Source of the DNA: Oreohelix idahoensis
Lineage: Eukaryota > Mollusca > Gastropoda > Stylommatophora > Oreohelicidae
Reading direction: 5' to 3'
Length of the DNA stretch: 64,000 nucleotides
NCBI GenBank assembly: GCA_024509875.1
Contig: JAMPIV010021215.1
Location: forward strand, 483,501 to 547,500
Each line of letters begins with the position of its first letter. Positions within the stretch are counted from its first letter, which is position 1. Shown one piece after another: positions 31,567 through 42,866 of this stretch. The notes beneath the pieces are model-generated. The model saw nothing but the letters and a program-made list of their open reading frames with translations. It was not told where the DNA came from and searched no databases. Position numbers and translations under genes: made by a program.

Positions 31567-32085
31567 ATGTGTTGTAAACCCTTGGATAACAAGGTGGATA
31601 GCAGCTGCCTTAATGGAGAGATCAGTTGCATTTCGCTTGGGAACATGGACATCAGAACCTATGCGCATTTTCCCGAGACTACCCCAGGGTTCTCCATTAT
31701 CACCAATGCTGTTTAACATCTACATAGCAAAAGTAGATATCTGTCAACCAACAGGAATGGGTCGAAAATTAACTTTCGCAGATGACATACTCATGTACAG
31801 AACTAGCTCAGACAGACAGGAAATGGTCCAAGGCATACAAGAGACACTACAGAAGGTTTCTAAATGGTGTGAGGTAAGCGGATCAAAGGTCAATCCCAAC
31901 AAGGCCTGTGTGATGTGGTGCTCTTTGAACAACTCCAGTGAAAGCAGACCTTCCAGACATCACTTTCAATGGGCAGAACATTGAAAGGCAAGACAGGCTA
32001 AATTATCTAGGAGTAACGTTTGATCGTGGGCTATCATTCAAGTATCATGTCGAACTGATCATACAGAAGTGCAAGCGAGGACTTC
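31567..32085 (+). pseudogene. RNase H-bearing LINE, RT fragment 2
   Basis: This continues the RT cut at 16828. It has ITRWIAAALMERSVAFRLG, then LPQGSPLSPMLFNIY, then the active site LTFADDILMYR (about 31765), then SKVNPNKACVMWCSLNN. A frameshift near 31945 breaks it before NYLGVTFDRGLSFKYHV. It stops at a 75-bp scrap of another LINE. Confidence 0.85.
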
Positions 32086-32160
32086 TTCATTGATTCTTAG
32101 CTGCCGACCGTCAAAGCAGTCAGTGGCCATCACGCCTAGTGGCGTCTTGTAGGGCAACAA
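32086..32160 (-). mobile_element. 3'-end scrap of the truncated RTE LINE family (75 bp)
   Basis: The sequence closely matches the 3' end of the LINE at 33563-35332 (gccgaccgtcaaagcagtca and gtggcgtctt). It interrupts the RT of the outer LINE, which resumes about 32161. It is an extremely 5'-truncated insertion. Confidence 0.75.
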
Positions 32161-32270
32161 CAAATACAATGGCTGGTACGCACTTGGAACAGAGACTATT
32201 GTTTCTACTGTATCATCAGCTCGTGATTTCAGTAATCGATTGAGGTCTATGAATACTCACACTGTCAGTG
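32161..32270 (+). pseudogene. RNase H-bearing LINE, RT fragment 3
   Basis: A short in-frame stretch, MAGTHLEQRLLFLLYHQL followed by VISVID, is the thumb-side segment of the LINE RT. After two stops it ends at CTGTCAGTG, where a 1.8-kb insertion begins. Confidence 0.75.
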
Positions 32271-32429
32271 TGTGACAGGCAGTAGAAAACAGAAGTGAAG
32301 AGACTGGGATTTAAGAAATTTGCATAAACAAGTTGTAACAGACTATATGACTTTGTTAAGGGGAAGTAAAATGAGCAGGAGAGTGTTTTGAGTGGAGGGG
32401 AGATAACTCCGTAATTGCGCCTGTGGAGA

Positions 32430-32758
32430 TTTTTTTTTTTTTGCCTTCTCCTGGCGAGGTGCGTTCCTTTCAACCTATTTGGTTATATCAGAGCGCATTT
32501 ACCATCCCTAAAAAAAATAGTCATCTCTGTTGACTGCTAACCCGATCAGCGTTGATAGATACTAAGTCCTGAAAAGAACCAACATTATCCATCTGATAGC
32601 ATATAACCCTAATCAGGACTCACCAGCTACGCCAACGCGCGAGCTAGTAGTCAATGGTTGCTACATAATACACTGCCCTTTTTTTTAATGTAAAACTTTC
32701 TGCCTCGTTTTGGCGAGGCGCGCCCCGTTCAACCTAGTCGGTTATATTAGGGCGCATG
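32430..32758. repeat. Two direct repeats of about 75 bp
   Basis: The segments 32430-32500 and 32679-32758 share a T run, then tggcgaggygcg, then ttcaacct and ggttatat, then gcgcat. They are about 80% alike and in the same orientation. Their function is unknown. Confidence 0.7.
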
Positions 32759-33319
32759 TCCAAATATAAACCGAGATTATGGTTTAACTATTTTGCACAG
32801 TACTGTTAAAGTTATAGTAAGCAGAGAAGAGTCTGTGACTTTTAGTCATAGTTAGCAAAGGGAGACAATTTGAAATTACGTCCCATGAATTGTTTTGAGG
32901 TTGAATGAAAGTAGCGCGCACGGGGAAAATTGGCTAGCATGAACACTTCTTGGCGAGGAAAAGTTGTAATAGGAAATCGGCGTAAAATATTAAATCAGTC
33001 AGGTTTTGAACGCGAGTAGCGTTAGGACAAGAAAAGTTTTTGCTGTGTTAAAATGTTACAGTGCTGAGCGAGGTCTAGAATGGTACATTCGGGCGGACAA
33101 GCCACTCAGGTGGTTTGGGGTTTCTGTGGTCACAGAAAAAGTATCTAAACTGTCTGCTTATCCATTTAGCCGCTCAGTACATCACTCTCTAGTGTCGATT
33201 TTAGCTGGTGTCAGCCACAAGTATTATTTCGAAGGATAAGGGTGTCAAGATATGCAGTCCATGATGGTTGAGAGCGCAGAGTCCAGCAGGAATGTGAGGT
33301 CGCCTCATAGAAGTACAAT

Positions 33320-33562
33320 ATGATAGACAGCTACTAGTAATGAAGTACAGTATGAAAGACAGTCTCTAGCAGTGAAGTGAAATATGATAGACAGCTACTA
33401 GTAATGAAGTACAGTATGATAGACAGCCACTAGCAGTGAAGTGAAATATGATAGACAGTTACTAGTAATGAAGTACAGTATGATAGACAGCCATTAGCAG
33501 TAAAGTGAAATATGATAGACAGCCACTAGTTATGAAGTACAGTATGATAGACAGCCACTAGC
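33320..33562. repeat. Minisatellite, period about 62 bp
   Basis: The array alternates two half-units, each with atgatagacag followed by ctactagtaatgaagtacagt or ccactagcagtgaagtgaaat. It continues at 35333-35398 on the other side of an inserted LINE. Confidence 0.85.
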
Positions 33563-35332
33563 TTCTTCTTCTTCTTTGATCCTTAGCCGCCGACCGTCAA
33601 AGCAGTCAGTGGCCATTACGCCTGGTGGCGTCTTTTAGGGCAACAACAAATTGATTCCACTTTGCTCGGTCGGCGGCCATCCTTCGTACAGTGCCCCAAC
33701 TCTGGTTCATTCTTTGCATCTCAGCCTCCACAGTCCTCCGCCAAGTTGTTTTTGGTCGGCCTCTTTTTCGTTTTCCTTCAGGGGTCCATAGCATAGCTGT
33801 TCTTGTGATGGCATCGGGGTCTCTTCTGAGGACATGGCCAACCCAGCTCCAGCGTCTGCCAGCTATGATGGTGTGCATGTCCTCTTGCTTGCTCCGAGTA
33901 AGCAGATCTTGGTTGGTGATGGTATTCGGCCAAAAGATTCGGAGAATTTTTCTTAGGCATATGTTGTGTGAAAAGAGAACATGTTCGACATTTCCTTCTC
34001 TGTAACTCTCCAGCTCTCCGCGCCATAGAGAAGCACAGAAAGCACACAGCTCTGATAAAATCCTAATTTTGTGCTTGTGCTGTACTGAGAAGACTTCCAG
34101 ATGTTGTTTAGACTAAAAAAGGCTGTTCTTGCTTTGTTCATTCTGTTGTTGATGTCTTTGCTTGCTCCGCCGTCTGGTGTTACTATGCATCCTAGGTATG
34201 TGAAGGCATCTGTCTGTTCATGTTGCTGATTCCTTACTGATATGGGCTGAGGGTTGCTCACATTGAGCGTCATGACCTCTGTCTTCTTTAGGTTGATGTT
34301 TAAGCCCACCTGCTGGCTATACTTATTAAGTCTATCCGTTTTTTCCTGGATGTGTTGATGTAAATGTGCTAGCAGTGCAATGTCATCTGCATATTCCAGA
34401 TCTTCCAATGTAGAAAATGTAGTCCATCTTATTCCTCTTGGATTGCCCTCTGTTGTCTGGCGCATCACCCAGTCTATGACTGTTAAAAATAGAGTGGTTG
34501 ATAAGGGGCATCCCTGTCGTACTCCTGTCTTCACTTCAAAGGTTAAGTTGCTCTGCCCAATGCTACACGTAAAGTTGGCATAAAGGCTTTTTATGATTGA
34601 CACTATGCAGCTTGGAATTCCATAAGCCCTCAGTATTTTCCATAAACTGTCCCTATGTATACTGTCAAAAGCCTTTTCAAAATCAACGAAATTAATGTAC
34701 AGCTGTCTTTGCCATTCTGAGCACTGCTCTATAATGTTCCTGAGGGTAAATATATGATCTACACATCTTCTGTTCTTTCTAAATCCTGCTTGTTCTTTCC
34801 TCCGTTTGTGGTCTACTGCTTTTGAGATTCTCTGTATAATTATCCTGCCTAGTATTTTGCTGGGAAATGAGAGAAGAGTTATTTCTCTCCAATTATTGCA
34901 GTCTGCAAGATCTCCCTTCTTGGGCAATTTGACAATTATTCCTTTTCTCCACTCTGTTGGTGTTGTCCCTGTTTTCCAGACTTGTGCACATAGTGGTTCT
35001 AATAGTTCTGCTGCTAGCTCAGGGTCTGTCTTAAATAGCTCTGCATTTAAGTTATCATGACCAGGAGCTTTTCCATTCTTTAACCCTTTGATTGCTGTGA
35101 TGATTTCTTCTTTTCGTGGGATATCTGTATTAACATCTAGATCATTTTCAGCCTCAGGAACATTCAATTGTGCCTCTGGTGGTTCCTTATTCAGAGTTTC
35201 TCTGAAATGCTCTGCCCATCTTATTTCCTGTCCCTCTACTGTCGTGATGAGATTTCCGTGCTTATCTCTTACTAATGTAATATTGTTTGCACCTCGTTTT
35301 CCACTGATGATTTTAGTTATTTTGTATACTGT
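33563..35332 (-). mobile_element. 5'-truncated RTE-type LINE with 12-bp TSD
   Basis: 1.77 kb on the minus strand with a (GAA)n-like 3' tail (ttcttctt on the plus strand at 33563). The TSD acagccactagc is at 33551-33562 and 35333-35344, inside the minisatellite. The endonuclease is missing. It starts within the linker before RT. Confidence 0.9.
33606..35332 (-). pseudogene. Truncated LINE reverse transcriptase
   Basis: The frame is open from the truncation point at about 35330 to 33953. It has KAPGHDNLNAELFK, then GFRKNRRCVDHIF, then NFVDFEKAFD, then TGVRQGCPLS and the active site LEYADDIALLAH. Near 33960-34040 a single frameshift moves the C-terminal part (GRRWSWVGHVLRRDPDAI, then GKRKRGRPKTTWRR) to the frame 33606-33878. 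That part carries the Cys/Arg-rich tail common to these LINEs. The copy is non-functional by truncation and frameshift. Confidence 0.88.
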
Positions 35333-35879
35333 ACAGCCACTAGCAGTGAAGTGAAATATGATAGACAGCTACTAGTAATGAAGTACAGTATGATAGACTA
35401 CTCATAATTGAGAAATAGGGAAGCATAGACAGTGGCGGAAATTTTCACCCCCCCGGCGGTTTAGGCCAGTTTTATATCCAAGCTACGCTACAACAGTATT
35501 CCCAATAAAATAAATCAAGACAGAGTTGAAGTTAGAGACAGCAAATGTTGAGAACCGATGAATAGCGACGCAGACAGAATGCAAGGAGAGAGATGTGTCA
35601 CATGAAAATCAGATGAATATAAATCTGTAAATAAACTATTTTGAATTTGAGTTTCACCGCTGTCAGCGTGAGGTTTATTATCAAATAGTCAAAGAAATCA
35701 TCAGCCATCTGTACTATCTAGTTGTTGTGGCCAACAATGTTTTTATCCAAGCATTTATCGTCACCATCTGCAACTATCCTTGTTTACGGCAGTGATCAAA
35801 CCATTATACAACACATTAATATAGCTGGCGCACGTGACAAGCCGTACTCTAACAGCATCAGCACACACGGCCACGAGTG

Positions 35880-36951
35880 TCACAATGTGAACGACTGGAA
35901 CGCATTCAAAATGAAGGGATGCGACTAGTTTTGGGCTGTTCGCGTGATAACCCCATTGTGACAATGAGATACATGCTCGGATTGCTGTCGATTAGGTCCA
36001 GATATGTGATGGCCCAGGCAAAAGCATATATGCGGGTAACCACCGACTAAAGACATGAGAATGTAGCTGACATCAAAGGAGCAAGAATCAAGAGGGGGAT
36101 GTCATGGATGGCACAGGCAGAGGCTACGATTGGTCAGGTGACCGGGGTTGAAAATGTATCCAAAGCGGAAGAGTGGAGTAAGTCAGGGGAGAACTTGATA
36201 AACTACCATTAGCTTTGGCAGAGAGTGCCGATTTTGGATCAATGGAAAAGCAGAGCTGGAGATTAATCAGCTGATAAGTGATCATACTGGGGATAATGAC
36301 CCCATTGTGTACACTGATGGGTCTGTAGTGTGTGGTGAGAAATCAGAATGGGGCTTCTCTGTGAGAATAAAGGGCAGGGTCGTCGCAGAACAGAGTGGAG
36401 CCTATATGACAACAACCTCCAGCATGAGAATGGAGGTAGAGGCAGTTACTGCAGCACTGAGGTGGATGTCTGAAACTCCATCAACCAGGGCATTTATATT
36501 GTCAGACTTTCAAGCCATGCTTCGGAAAGTTCAGAACGGATGGCTGTGGCAGGAATGGAAAACATCAATAGAATCCTCAAGTCTTGAAGAACTGGTGTCG
36601 ATCTACTGTCCTGGTCATGCAGGGGTACGTGGCAATGAGAGCGCTGACAGACAGGCCTCGAGAGCACCCATAGTGGCGACACTTGACATAGATAAGGGAG
36701 AGGTACTATGGGCTATTAATGATCGCCTGCTGGATAATGACACTGCAATGGATGAATCAACAAGGCTGAGGCTGTTGGAATTTGGCATCAAACGTGGGAC
36801 TAGCAGAAATGGAAGTGAGAGAGGATGCATCCGTCGTATGTACAACCAGCGTGCTACAGGTACAATTAGCATTCATACTCTTCGACATTTGCTGAAGGAG
36901 ACTGAGCACCTATGGGTTTGCCCAGAGTGCAGTGAGGTCGATTCTGATTAA
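35880..36951 (+). pseudogene. RNase H-bearing LINE, RT end and RNase H
   Basis: The RT C-terminus resumes with ERLERIQNEGMRLVLGCSRD (about 35890-35950), then RSRYVMAQAKAYMRV. After stops at about 36045 and 36210, a ribonuclease H domain is open from 36307 to 36951. It has YTDGSVVCGE (catalytic Asp), MRMEVEAVTAAL (catalytic Glu), LSDFQAML (third Asp site) and CPGHAGVRGNESAD. The end carries a CPEC pair. An RNase H after RT places the outer host LINE in the I/Jockey-like group that retains this domain. The RNase H frame could be translated alone. Confidence 0.85.
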
Positions 36952-37997
36952 CAATAACAATATTATTCTACTGCCATTTTCTACCACTTGCTTATGCGAG
37001 TCAGGCTTTTCTGTCTACTGTCATGATATTTTAAAAGTGTTTGATACTTTTTTTGTGGCCCGCTCCTTTCAACTATTTACCATGTACATGGAAATTGTCA
37101 CAAGATGGGTTTGGTGCGTCCTCTTTCCGATCTCTCTTTAACTATGGCAGTATCAGTTACATTTTTGTACTGATTTTATTGCGATTTTTTCTGAGTCGTA
37201 CCTTTTTCTTTCTGTTTGCTATGTAGCAGAGAGTTTGTTTGTTCAAACATCTGACACCCCTTGTTGGTGATAATACTTCGCGTTTGCCAGGGTGCGGCAA
37301 AGCTTTGCTAAGATTAGGCCAGGGGGCGCGACAGAAAAGAGATTAATCGTCAGTGCGACACATTCTGGACAGCCAAGCATGATATAATCGTTTCCGGTAC
37401 ACCTTGTTATAAAGAAATTACTTTACATGAAAGTAATAATTTGTTACATCTTACACACATATTCGTGTGAGGTTACCGATGCGTTTGTGAGTTGGTGCAC
37501 AGGGCAATTGGATGTTTACAGCCCATTTTCAGAAAAGTAATGTTTGAAATTTTGCACTAGATGAGTCATGCAAAATATTCAAATCAGATTGGCTGATCAT
37601 TTGAGCTCCATACCAAACAGAGCGGGGTAGGACAGTGAATATAACCTGACGCTTCAGTCAGTCTAGTTCACTGTGAGATTGCTAAAGACACCATACTTGC
37701 CAATAGTTAGAATTCAGAATTTCCATTTATCAGAACGGACACCTTTTATTGGAGTATTCAACAGTACTTACTATTCCACCCAGGAAATCTCTAACATTTT
37801 AAATAAGGAAAACCGGAATATCTCAAGAAACTGAAACACACGGAGTCAGAGAGGGAATTATCTTATGAAGGAAACGAGACCCCAGACACGTGTAAAATGC
37901 TGATTCACGTCTCTTTTATCCATCTGAGCAAAAAAGTCTGTGAGCCATGATTGGCGTAAGTTGTCATTTTACATTACTAACATGTGAACAAACAAAC
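36952..37997. other. Non-coding stretch, no gene recognised
   Basis: The first part is probably LINE 3' untranslated sequence. Nothing else is recognisable. The small frames here are hydrophobic T-rich readings without family signature. Confidence 0.4.
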
Positions 37998-38014
37998 GCA
38001 CACACACACGCACG

Positions 38015-38101
<87 letters not shown>
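37998..38101. repeat. (CA)n then (TA)n microsatellite
   Basis: A compound tract of CA/GCA words to about 38046, then TA to 38101. The TA part resumes at 38398 after an inserted retroposon. Confidence 0.95.
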
Positions 38102-38103
<2 letters not shown>

Positions 38104-38395
38104 TCTTCTTCTTCGTTCGTCCTGAAAAGGACGGTGGTTGCGTTGTGTCTGTTTACGCCTAAGCTGTGATATCTTCACCTTTCGGTCGACACATCCGACT
38201 TCTGCACGGCATTTTTTAGGACCGGGTTTGCCTTCCCATTTCGATCCACACTCGCTCAGCCAGACTGCACATCTGCAGACTGTTTCCAGGACCACCACGT
38301 GGAGGTGGAGTGCGGTCTTGACCAGCTCTGGTTCGCTGGTCCTGACGCAGGCAGTCAAGCTATGAGTCGCTGACTGCGGTCTCTATTGCTGCGTC

Positions 38396-38397
<2 letters not shown>
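38102..38397 (-). mobile_element. 314-bp retroposon family, copy 2, inside a TA tract
   Basis: This is the reverse-oriented relative of 2987-3300. The cttcttcttc on the left is its GAA tail, followed by the ggacggtggttgcgttgtgt block and a ggtcctgacgcaggcagtc end. TA repeats flank it on both sides, so the TSD is hidden in the repeat. Confidence 0.85.

Positions 38398-38457
<60 letters not shown>
38398..38457. repeat. (TA)n microsatellite
   Basis: The continuation of the TA tract interrupted at 38101. Confidence 0.95.
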
Positions 38458-38459
<2 letters not shown>

Positions 38460-38469
38460 CTTCCCTACT

Positions 38470-38592
38470 AGTCATTTCTGACCAAAGGAGCGTACCTCTT
38501 GACCAGCTCTGGTTCGCTGGTCCTGATGGAAGCAGTCAAGCTATGGGTCGCTGACTGCATTCACTATTGCAGCATCTTTGGGGTCCCAGTTT
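38470..38592 (-). mobile_element. 314-bp retroposon family, partial copy 3
   Basis: The final ~95 bp match the 5' part of the family (cttgaccagctctggttcgc, then tgggtcgctgactgcattca, then ggggtccca). The GAA-tail half is missing. It lies directly after copy 2. Confidence 0.75.
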
Positions 38593-39712
38593 CGTAAATA
38601 TAACTAAAAGCATAAAGTAGTCCCAGGTTCCATATTGAACAGAAAGGAAAAAAAAAATGAAGAAATGATGTACATTCTAATTATAATACTTACAGTTTGA
38701 AACCAGTGTAAATGTCGATGTTAACATATACACTTTAAAATTAATGGAAGTTTCGAACGTTTCAAATCAGTGTAAACATAAATGAAAACATATTCAATTT
38801 ATATAATGAACACTTTTCAATCAGTGAAATGTAAATGTAAATATATTCTATCTGAACTATTAAACTTTTCATGTAAATGTAAGGTAACTGTAAAAGCTAT
38901 CCAGTTTAAATGTAAAGAAAGTTTTATCCCGACGGATTAAATTTAATTCTGATCGAGGGTAAATTCTGAGATAAATGGGATGGTAGAATAGAAGAAAGGG
39001 GACACATAAGTATGTGTCGGAAAACGCAATACTCAGAAGAGTGTTTTGTTTCTATTCTTTATCATAGTTATTGGTGGGACCAGCAGAAAGTACTATCTCT
39101 GGAACGTGAAGGGAACAGTGGCCTAAGCTTTAAGACGAGGGACCAACTTTGTAGACTCTCCTTGACATTTCGGGGAAACGAGCTACACCCTACAACCTTG
39201 ACCAGCGACGAGCGAGAGCAGTGTAAACAGAACCCATCAGCGGGAGCAAAAACTACTATTGGCAGCTAAGTGCAAATTATACGCTGCCAAAGTGAACTTT
39301 TTTCATCGACTCTATTATTAATCAATGATGAAACTTTTCTTCTAAACTATTCAATTATTTTCAAACTGTTAAAACTTAAGTGTTTATTAAATTTTGTTAT
39401 TTGTAATTTTAAAGATTTAACTTCGATTTAATCATTTTAAAGTTACTGCATGTTTGTCTCAGTCAATTTACTACACACACTCAAACAGAGCTAGACCAGA
39501 ATAATAAGAATTCCACTGAGTAAATGAGAGGCGGGGGCTTAACGAGCGAAAATTAATCATTGCTTAATTCTTCACAAAAGTGGTTGGCAGATTCTAGAAT
39601 TAACGTGCTCAGTCAACGCAGCATTGTTTTCGCTTATCTGAATATCTTCTGAATACTCCCTTAGTGATAGAAGTTTCATTACCCTTCTATCTACATCTCT
39701 GCCAAGAGTAAT
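38593..39712. other. Non-coding stretch; one weak 85-codon frame
   Basis: The sequence is AT-rich, with repeated aaatgtaaatgtaa words around 38830-38920. A frame at 39012-39269 (85 codons) has ordinary composition but no family I know; I would not call it a gene on this evidence. Confidence 0.35.
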
Positions 39713-42700
39713 TGTCACGTAGACAGATAATCTATTTTACCATCCTGTCCACAATTTGATTACTCCTTTAAATGTTCTGTTTTTCTGGACATTTTGTATT
39801 TTCTTTTTCTTTCATTTTCTACCTTCGTGGCCAAACTTTTTCACCTTCTCAAACCCCACCCGAGGTTTGGTTACGTTCCGGCCTGTAGCGGTCAGCGAAC
39901 GATAATATTATCTCAGCCGCACCTGGTCTGACCAGGGGAATTTCTCTGGTCGCTTTAAAGCCTTTGATCACGAGCGAAAGGGTCCCTGTGTTTGGCTTCC
40001 AGAACGCTGCTTCGGATCATAATATTATGCATCCTGGAAACAGGGGGAGACAAACCCGCGGTCAGTCTTTGGGTTTTCGCCCCTTAGACAAGATAGAGCA
40101 TAATGTTATGCATTACTCTACCTGGGGAACTTTCGCACGATTTCTTTTGTCTTACTCTAGATTACGTCTTTCGCCGAACTTCTGTAGAAATATGCAGGCC
40201 AGGTGTCCGGGGGGAGCGTCCTTTGTGATCTATAAGAGTAGACTGGTTTTAATAGACAAAGACATTCGTAAATTTTCCTGGCCCGTAGATGACCATCATG
40301 AGATAAGGCAAACTTTAACACAGTACTAGAATGTGTTTGCCTATGTTCTAGTCATTTTCGGGGTGAGTTGACATATCTTATAATTATAATATTAGATTCA
40401 TGTTAGCTTTTATATATATATATCTGTTAGGGAAGTGAATTTATTTCTGAGGACTTCTCCTAGTAATTTATTCAGTGATAAGGTAGCGCTGTCTACGGCC
40501 TATTAAGTGGTGCTTAAACTGTTACGGTTTATCATGGGTTAAATGTTAAACTTACAATAACAGATATTAGGCGTAGAATCAGTCCACGAATGCTTACCAT
40601 TGGGTTAAGAGTCAGCAAAATTAACTGTCATTTCTGTAAGATAATGTCAGGTGTGGATTGTTCACTTTAAAACTGAATAGTGAGATGCAGGTAATAACTC
40701 TGGATTATAGGAGATAGTCACTTATTCCTTTTTGATAGATATTTCTAGTGGCAAGGGAGGATCATTTTATGCTTACTTGTGTGGCTAGGCACTAGTCTAT
40801 AACTTTCACTGAAAGCAGTCACCAGGCATAGATATAATTATATCGTATGATCTAGCCACAACTGTATTATTATAGCAAGAACATTGCATTTTCTTTGTAC
40901 TCATTTTGTGGAATGCTAATATATTTTCCAAAGGGTACATACGATTTATTTGTGTCATGTCAAATGCTGTAACCTGTTTATGTAAATTCATTTAATGTTG
41001 TAAGATGAATAAGCATATTCATTTAACTGTAACTACAGGTTAGGTTTCCTGTATGTTGAGATTGGGAGAAGAGGAGTAGATTGTTGCTGTCAGAACAGTT
41101 ACTGACAGGTACCTGGGGGTGCAAAAGATATTAAGCCTATACGGGCGCGTGTTGATAATTGATATTTTAAAGGAACAGGAGACATGGGTAAAGACAGCCC
41201 TAAACTATCATAGCAATAACTACAATAAATTTAATCCCATAGTGGAGCGAAACTTTCTGTATAAAGTTAGTGTGATTTTAGCGTTGCTTGAAGTTAAAAG
41301 GTGTCTCTTTTGGGTCTCAGTTTCAGGGAGACCGAATCGCTAGAGCAGATTCCAGTCAGGCGAAGAACGAAATATTCTCTTCGATCTAGAGGGTTTTCTG
41401 AATACCGCTAGCGTCACGAATCGTCAACCCCGTTCCTGAATCAAAACCCCTTTTTGTCAACGCCAAGTTAAGCTCACGCAGTGCAACGGAGCCAACGCAA
41501 AATCTGGAATCGCCAAACGCAGTAGTAGTTCTCTACTCGCCTATTGGATTACCAGGCAGAGCATTGCGGCTTCCAGAATATCAAACAGCCCAGCATGCCG
41601 ATAGCAGAATTCCATATCACCCGACTTTTTGTGCCTAAACGGGGCACTCAGCAAACCACAGACAAACCAGTTTAAACAGGATTTACAGCCAAGCAGAGCC
41701 TAGCGCCGGATAAGCGCGCCTGGGACTCTGTCCTCAAGTGACTTCTCCTGATGTATTTTCTGGATACTTAAAACCTCGCACGTATGAGCAGCCATCTATG
41801 GACAGAGTTCCAGCCCCACTCGCGCCAGTAAGGGGGAGTCACCAACGATAGCGCCTATACAGTGATTTTATTCAGGTTAATTCCATCACCGATGGCGGAT
41901 ATATACGAAAAAACCACTTACTGGAGCTATTCCATTGGTCCCCGAAAGCGGACAGGCTGTCGCTAAGTTCATTCAGTTGGTCAGCAGGAGATAAACAGCG
42001 TCCCCCAGCCCACCTCGCGTCAGTAGGGGGAGAGTCACCAACGTTTAGTACCAACAAGGACAGTTTTGTAGGCTTAGTCCCTCACGAAGGATCTACATAT
42101 GAGACACTGTCTGGACTATTTCATCTGGTCCCCGAAAGCGGAAGGACTGACACGCAGTTTATTCATTTTGGTAAACAGGAGGTAAATAGAGTCTTCCAGC
42201 CCAACTCGCGCCAGTAGGGGGGGGGGGGGGGGGGCCCCCAACGATAGCGCCTATACAGTGATTTTATTCAGGTTAATTCCATCACCGATGGACGATATAT
42301 ACGAAAAAACCACTTACTGGAGCTATTTCATCTGGTCCCCGAAAACGGAAGGACTGCCACTCGATTATTTATCTCTCTGTGTTCTACAGGTTCATGTCGG
42401 TGGTCTGTGTGTGTGTTTGTTGGTGTAATTTGCGTATCTGATGACTATTGATGATTATTTGATTATTGGTGTAATTTTATGTTGTGGTGATGATATGCAT
42501 TATTTTCATGTTTTTCTTCATTTAATAAAGTTTACACCTTTATTAATACGCTGTTCCCGACCCTTTCATCCATAATTAACTTGTTTAGCTCTTTACTATA
42601 ATCTCTATGTTTGATAAGAGAAAAGAGTGAGAGCCGGAGATGCTTAGACAGTGAAAAGTGAGTTGAGGCTTGGAGAGAGAGATTATTTTGGGTAAATCTT

Positions 42701-42843
42701 CTTCCAGGTTGTCTCAAGTCCATCTCCTATTTACACCTTATCTAAAGTGTAATCTATAACTCTGTCAGTCCACTATCCCTTGTCGATTTCACTACTATTG
42801 TCCAACTCGACAAATACTCTACCACTTTAACTCAACCACGACA
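39713..42843 (+). repeat. 5' LTR (3131 bp)
   Basis: The LTR starts tgtcacgtag and ends ccacgaca. An AATAAA word lies in ttaataaagtt near 42522. Three internal units of about 190 bp occupy 41811-42360. A pure G run of about 20 followed by ccccc at about 42217-42240 replaces sequence present in the 3' LTR. Confidence 0.95.
41811..42360 (+). repeat. 190-bp tandem repeat within the LTR, 3 units
   Basis: Units start near 41811, 42006 and 42197 with ccagccc, then ctcgcgycagta plus a G run, and each contains tggtccccgaaa plus cgga. The first and third are most alike. The same array is at 47811-48350 in the 3' LTR. Repeated blocks in this position could be enhancer-like, but that is a guess. Confidence 0.85.
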
Positions 42844-42848
42844 ATAAA

Positions 42849-42866
42849 TGGGAGCCCGTCCGAGAT
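42849..42866 (+). promoter_or_regulatory. Primer-binding site, tRNA-Pro type
   Basis: tgggagcccgtccgagat starts five bases after the LTR. Compared with the classic tRNA-Pro primer site of murine retroviruses it matches 15 of 18 positions. The following bases (tctagaaccc) extend the similarity to the T-arm complement. Confidence 0.8.

Larger units (their letters stand above)
32271..35875. mobile_element. Solo-LTR-like insertion (about 1.8 kb) enclosing a truncated LINE
   Basis: The outer LINE frame breaks at 32270 and resumes in frame at 35880. The junctions share agtg(t), at 32267-32271 and 35876-35880, so this is an insertion with a 4-5-bp TSD. It starts tgtgacaggc, like an LTR, and has an AATAAA-type word near 35627. 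The right end reads ccacg, not CA, so LTR identity is tentative. It encodes no recognisable protein of its own. It contains a minisatellite and the LINE at 33563-35332. Confidence 0.55.
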
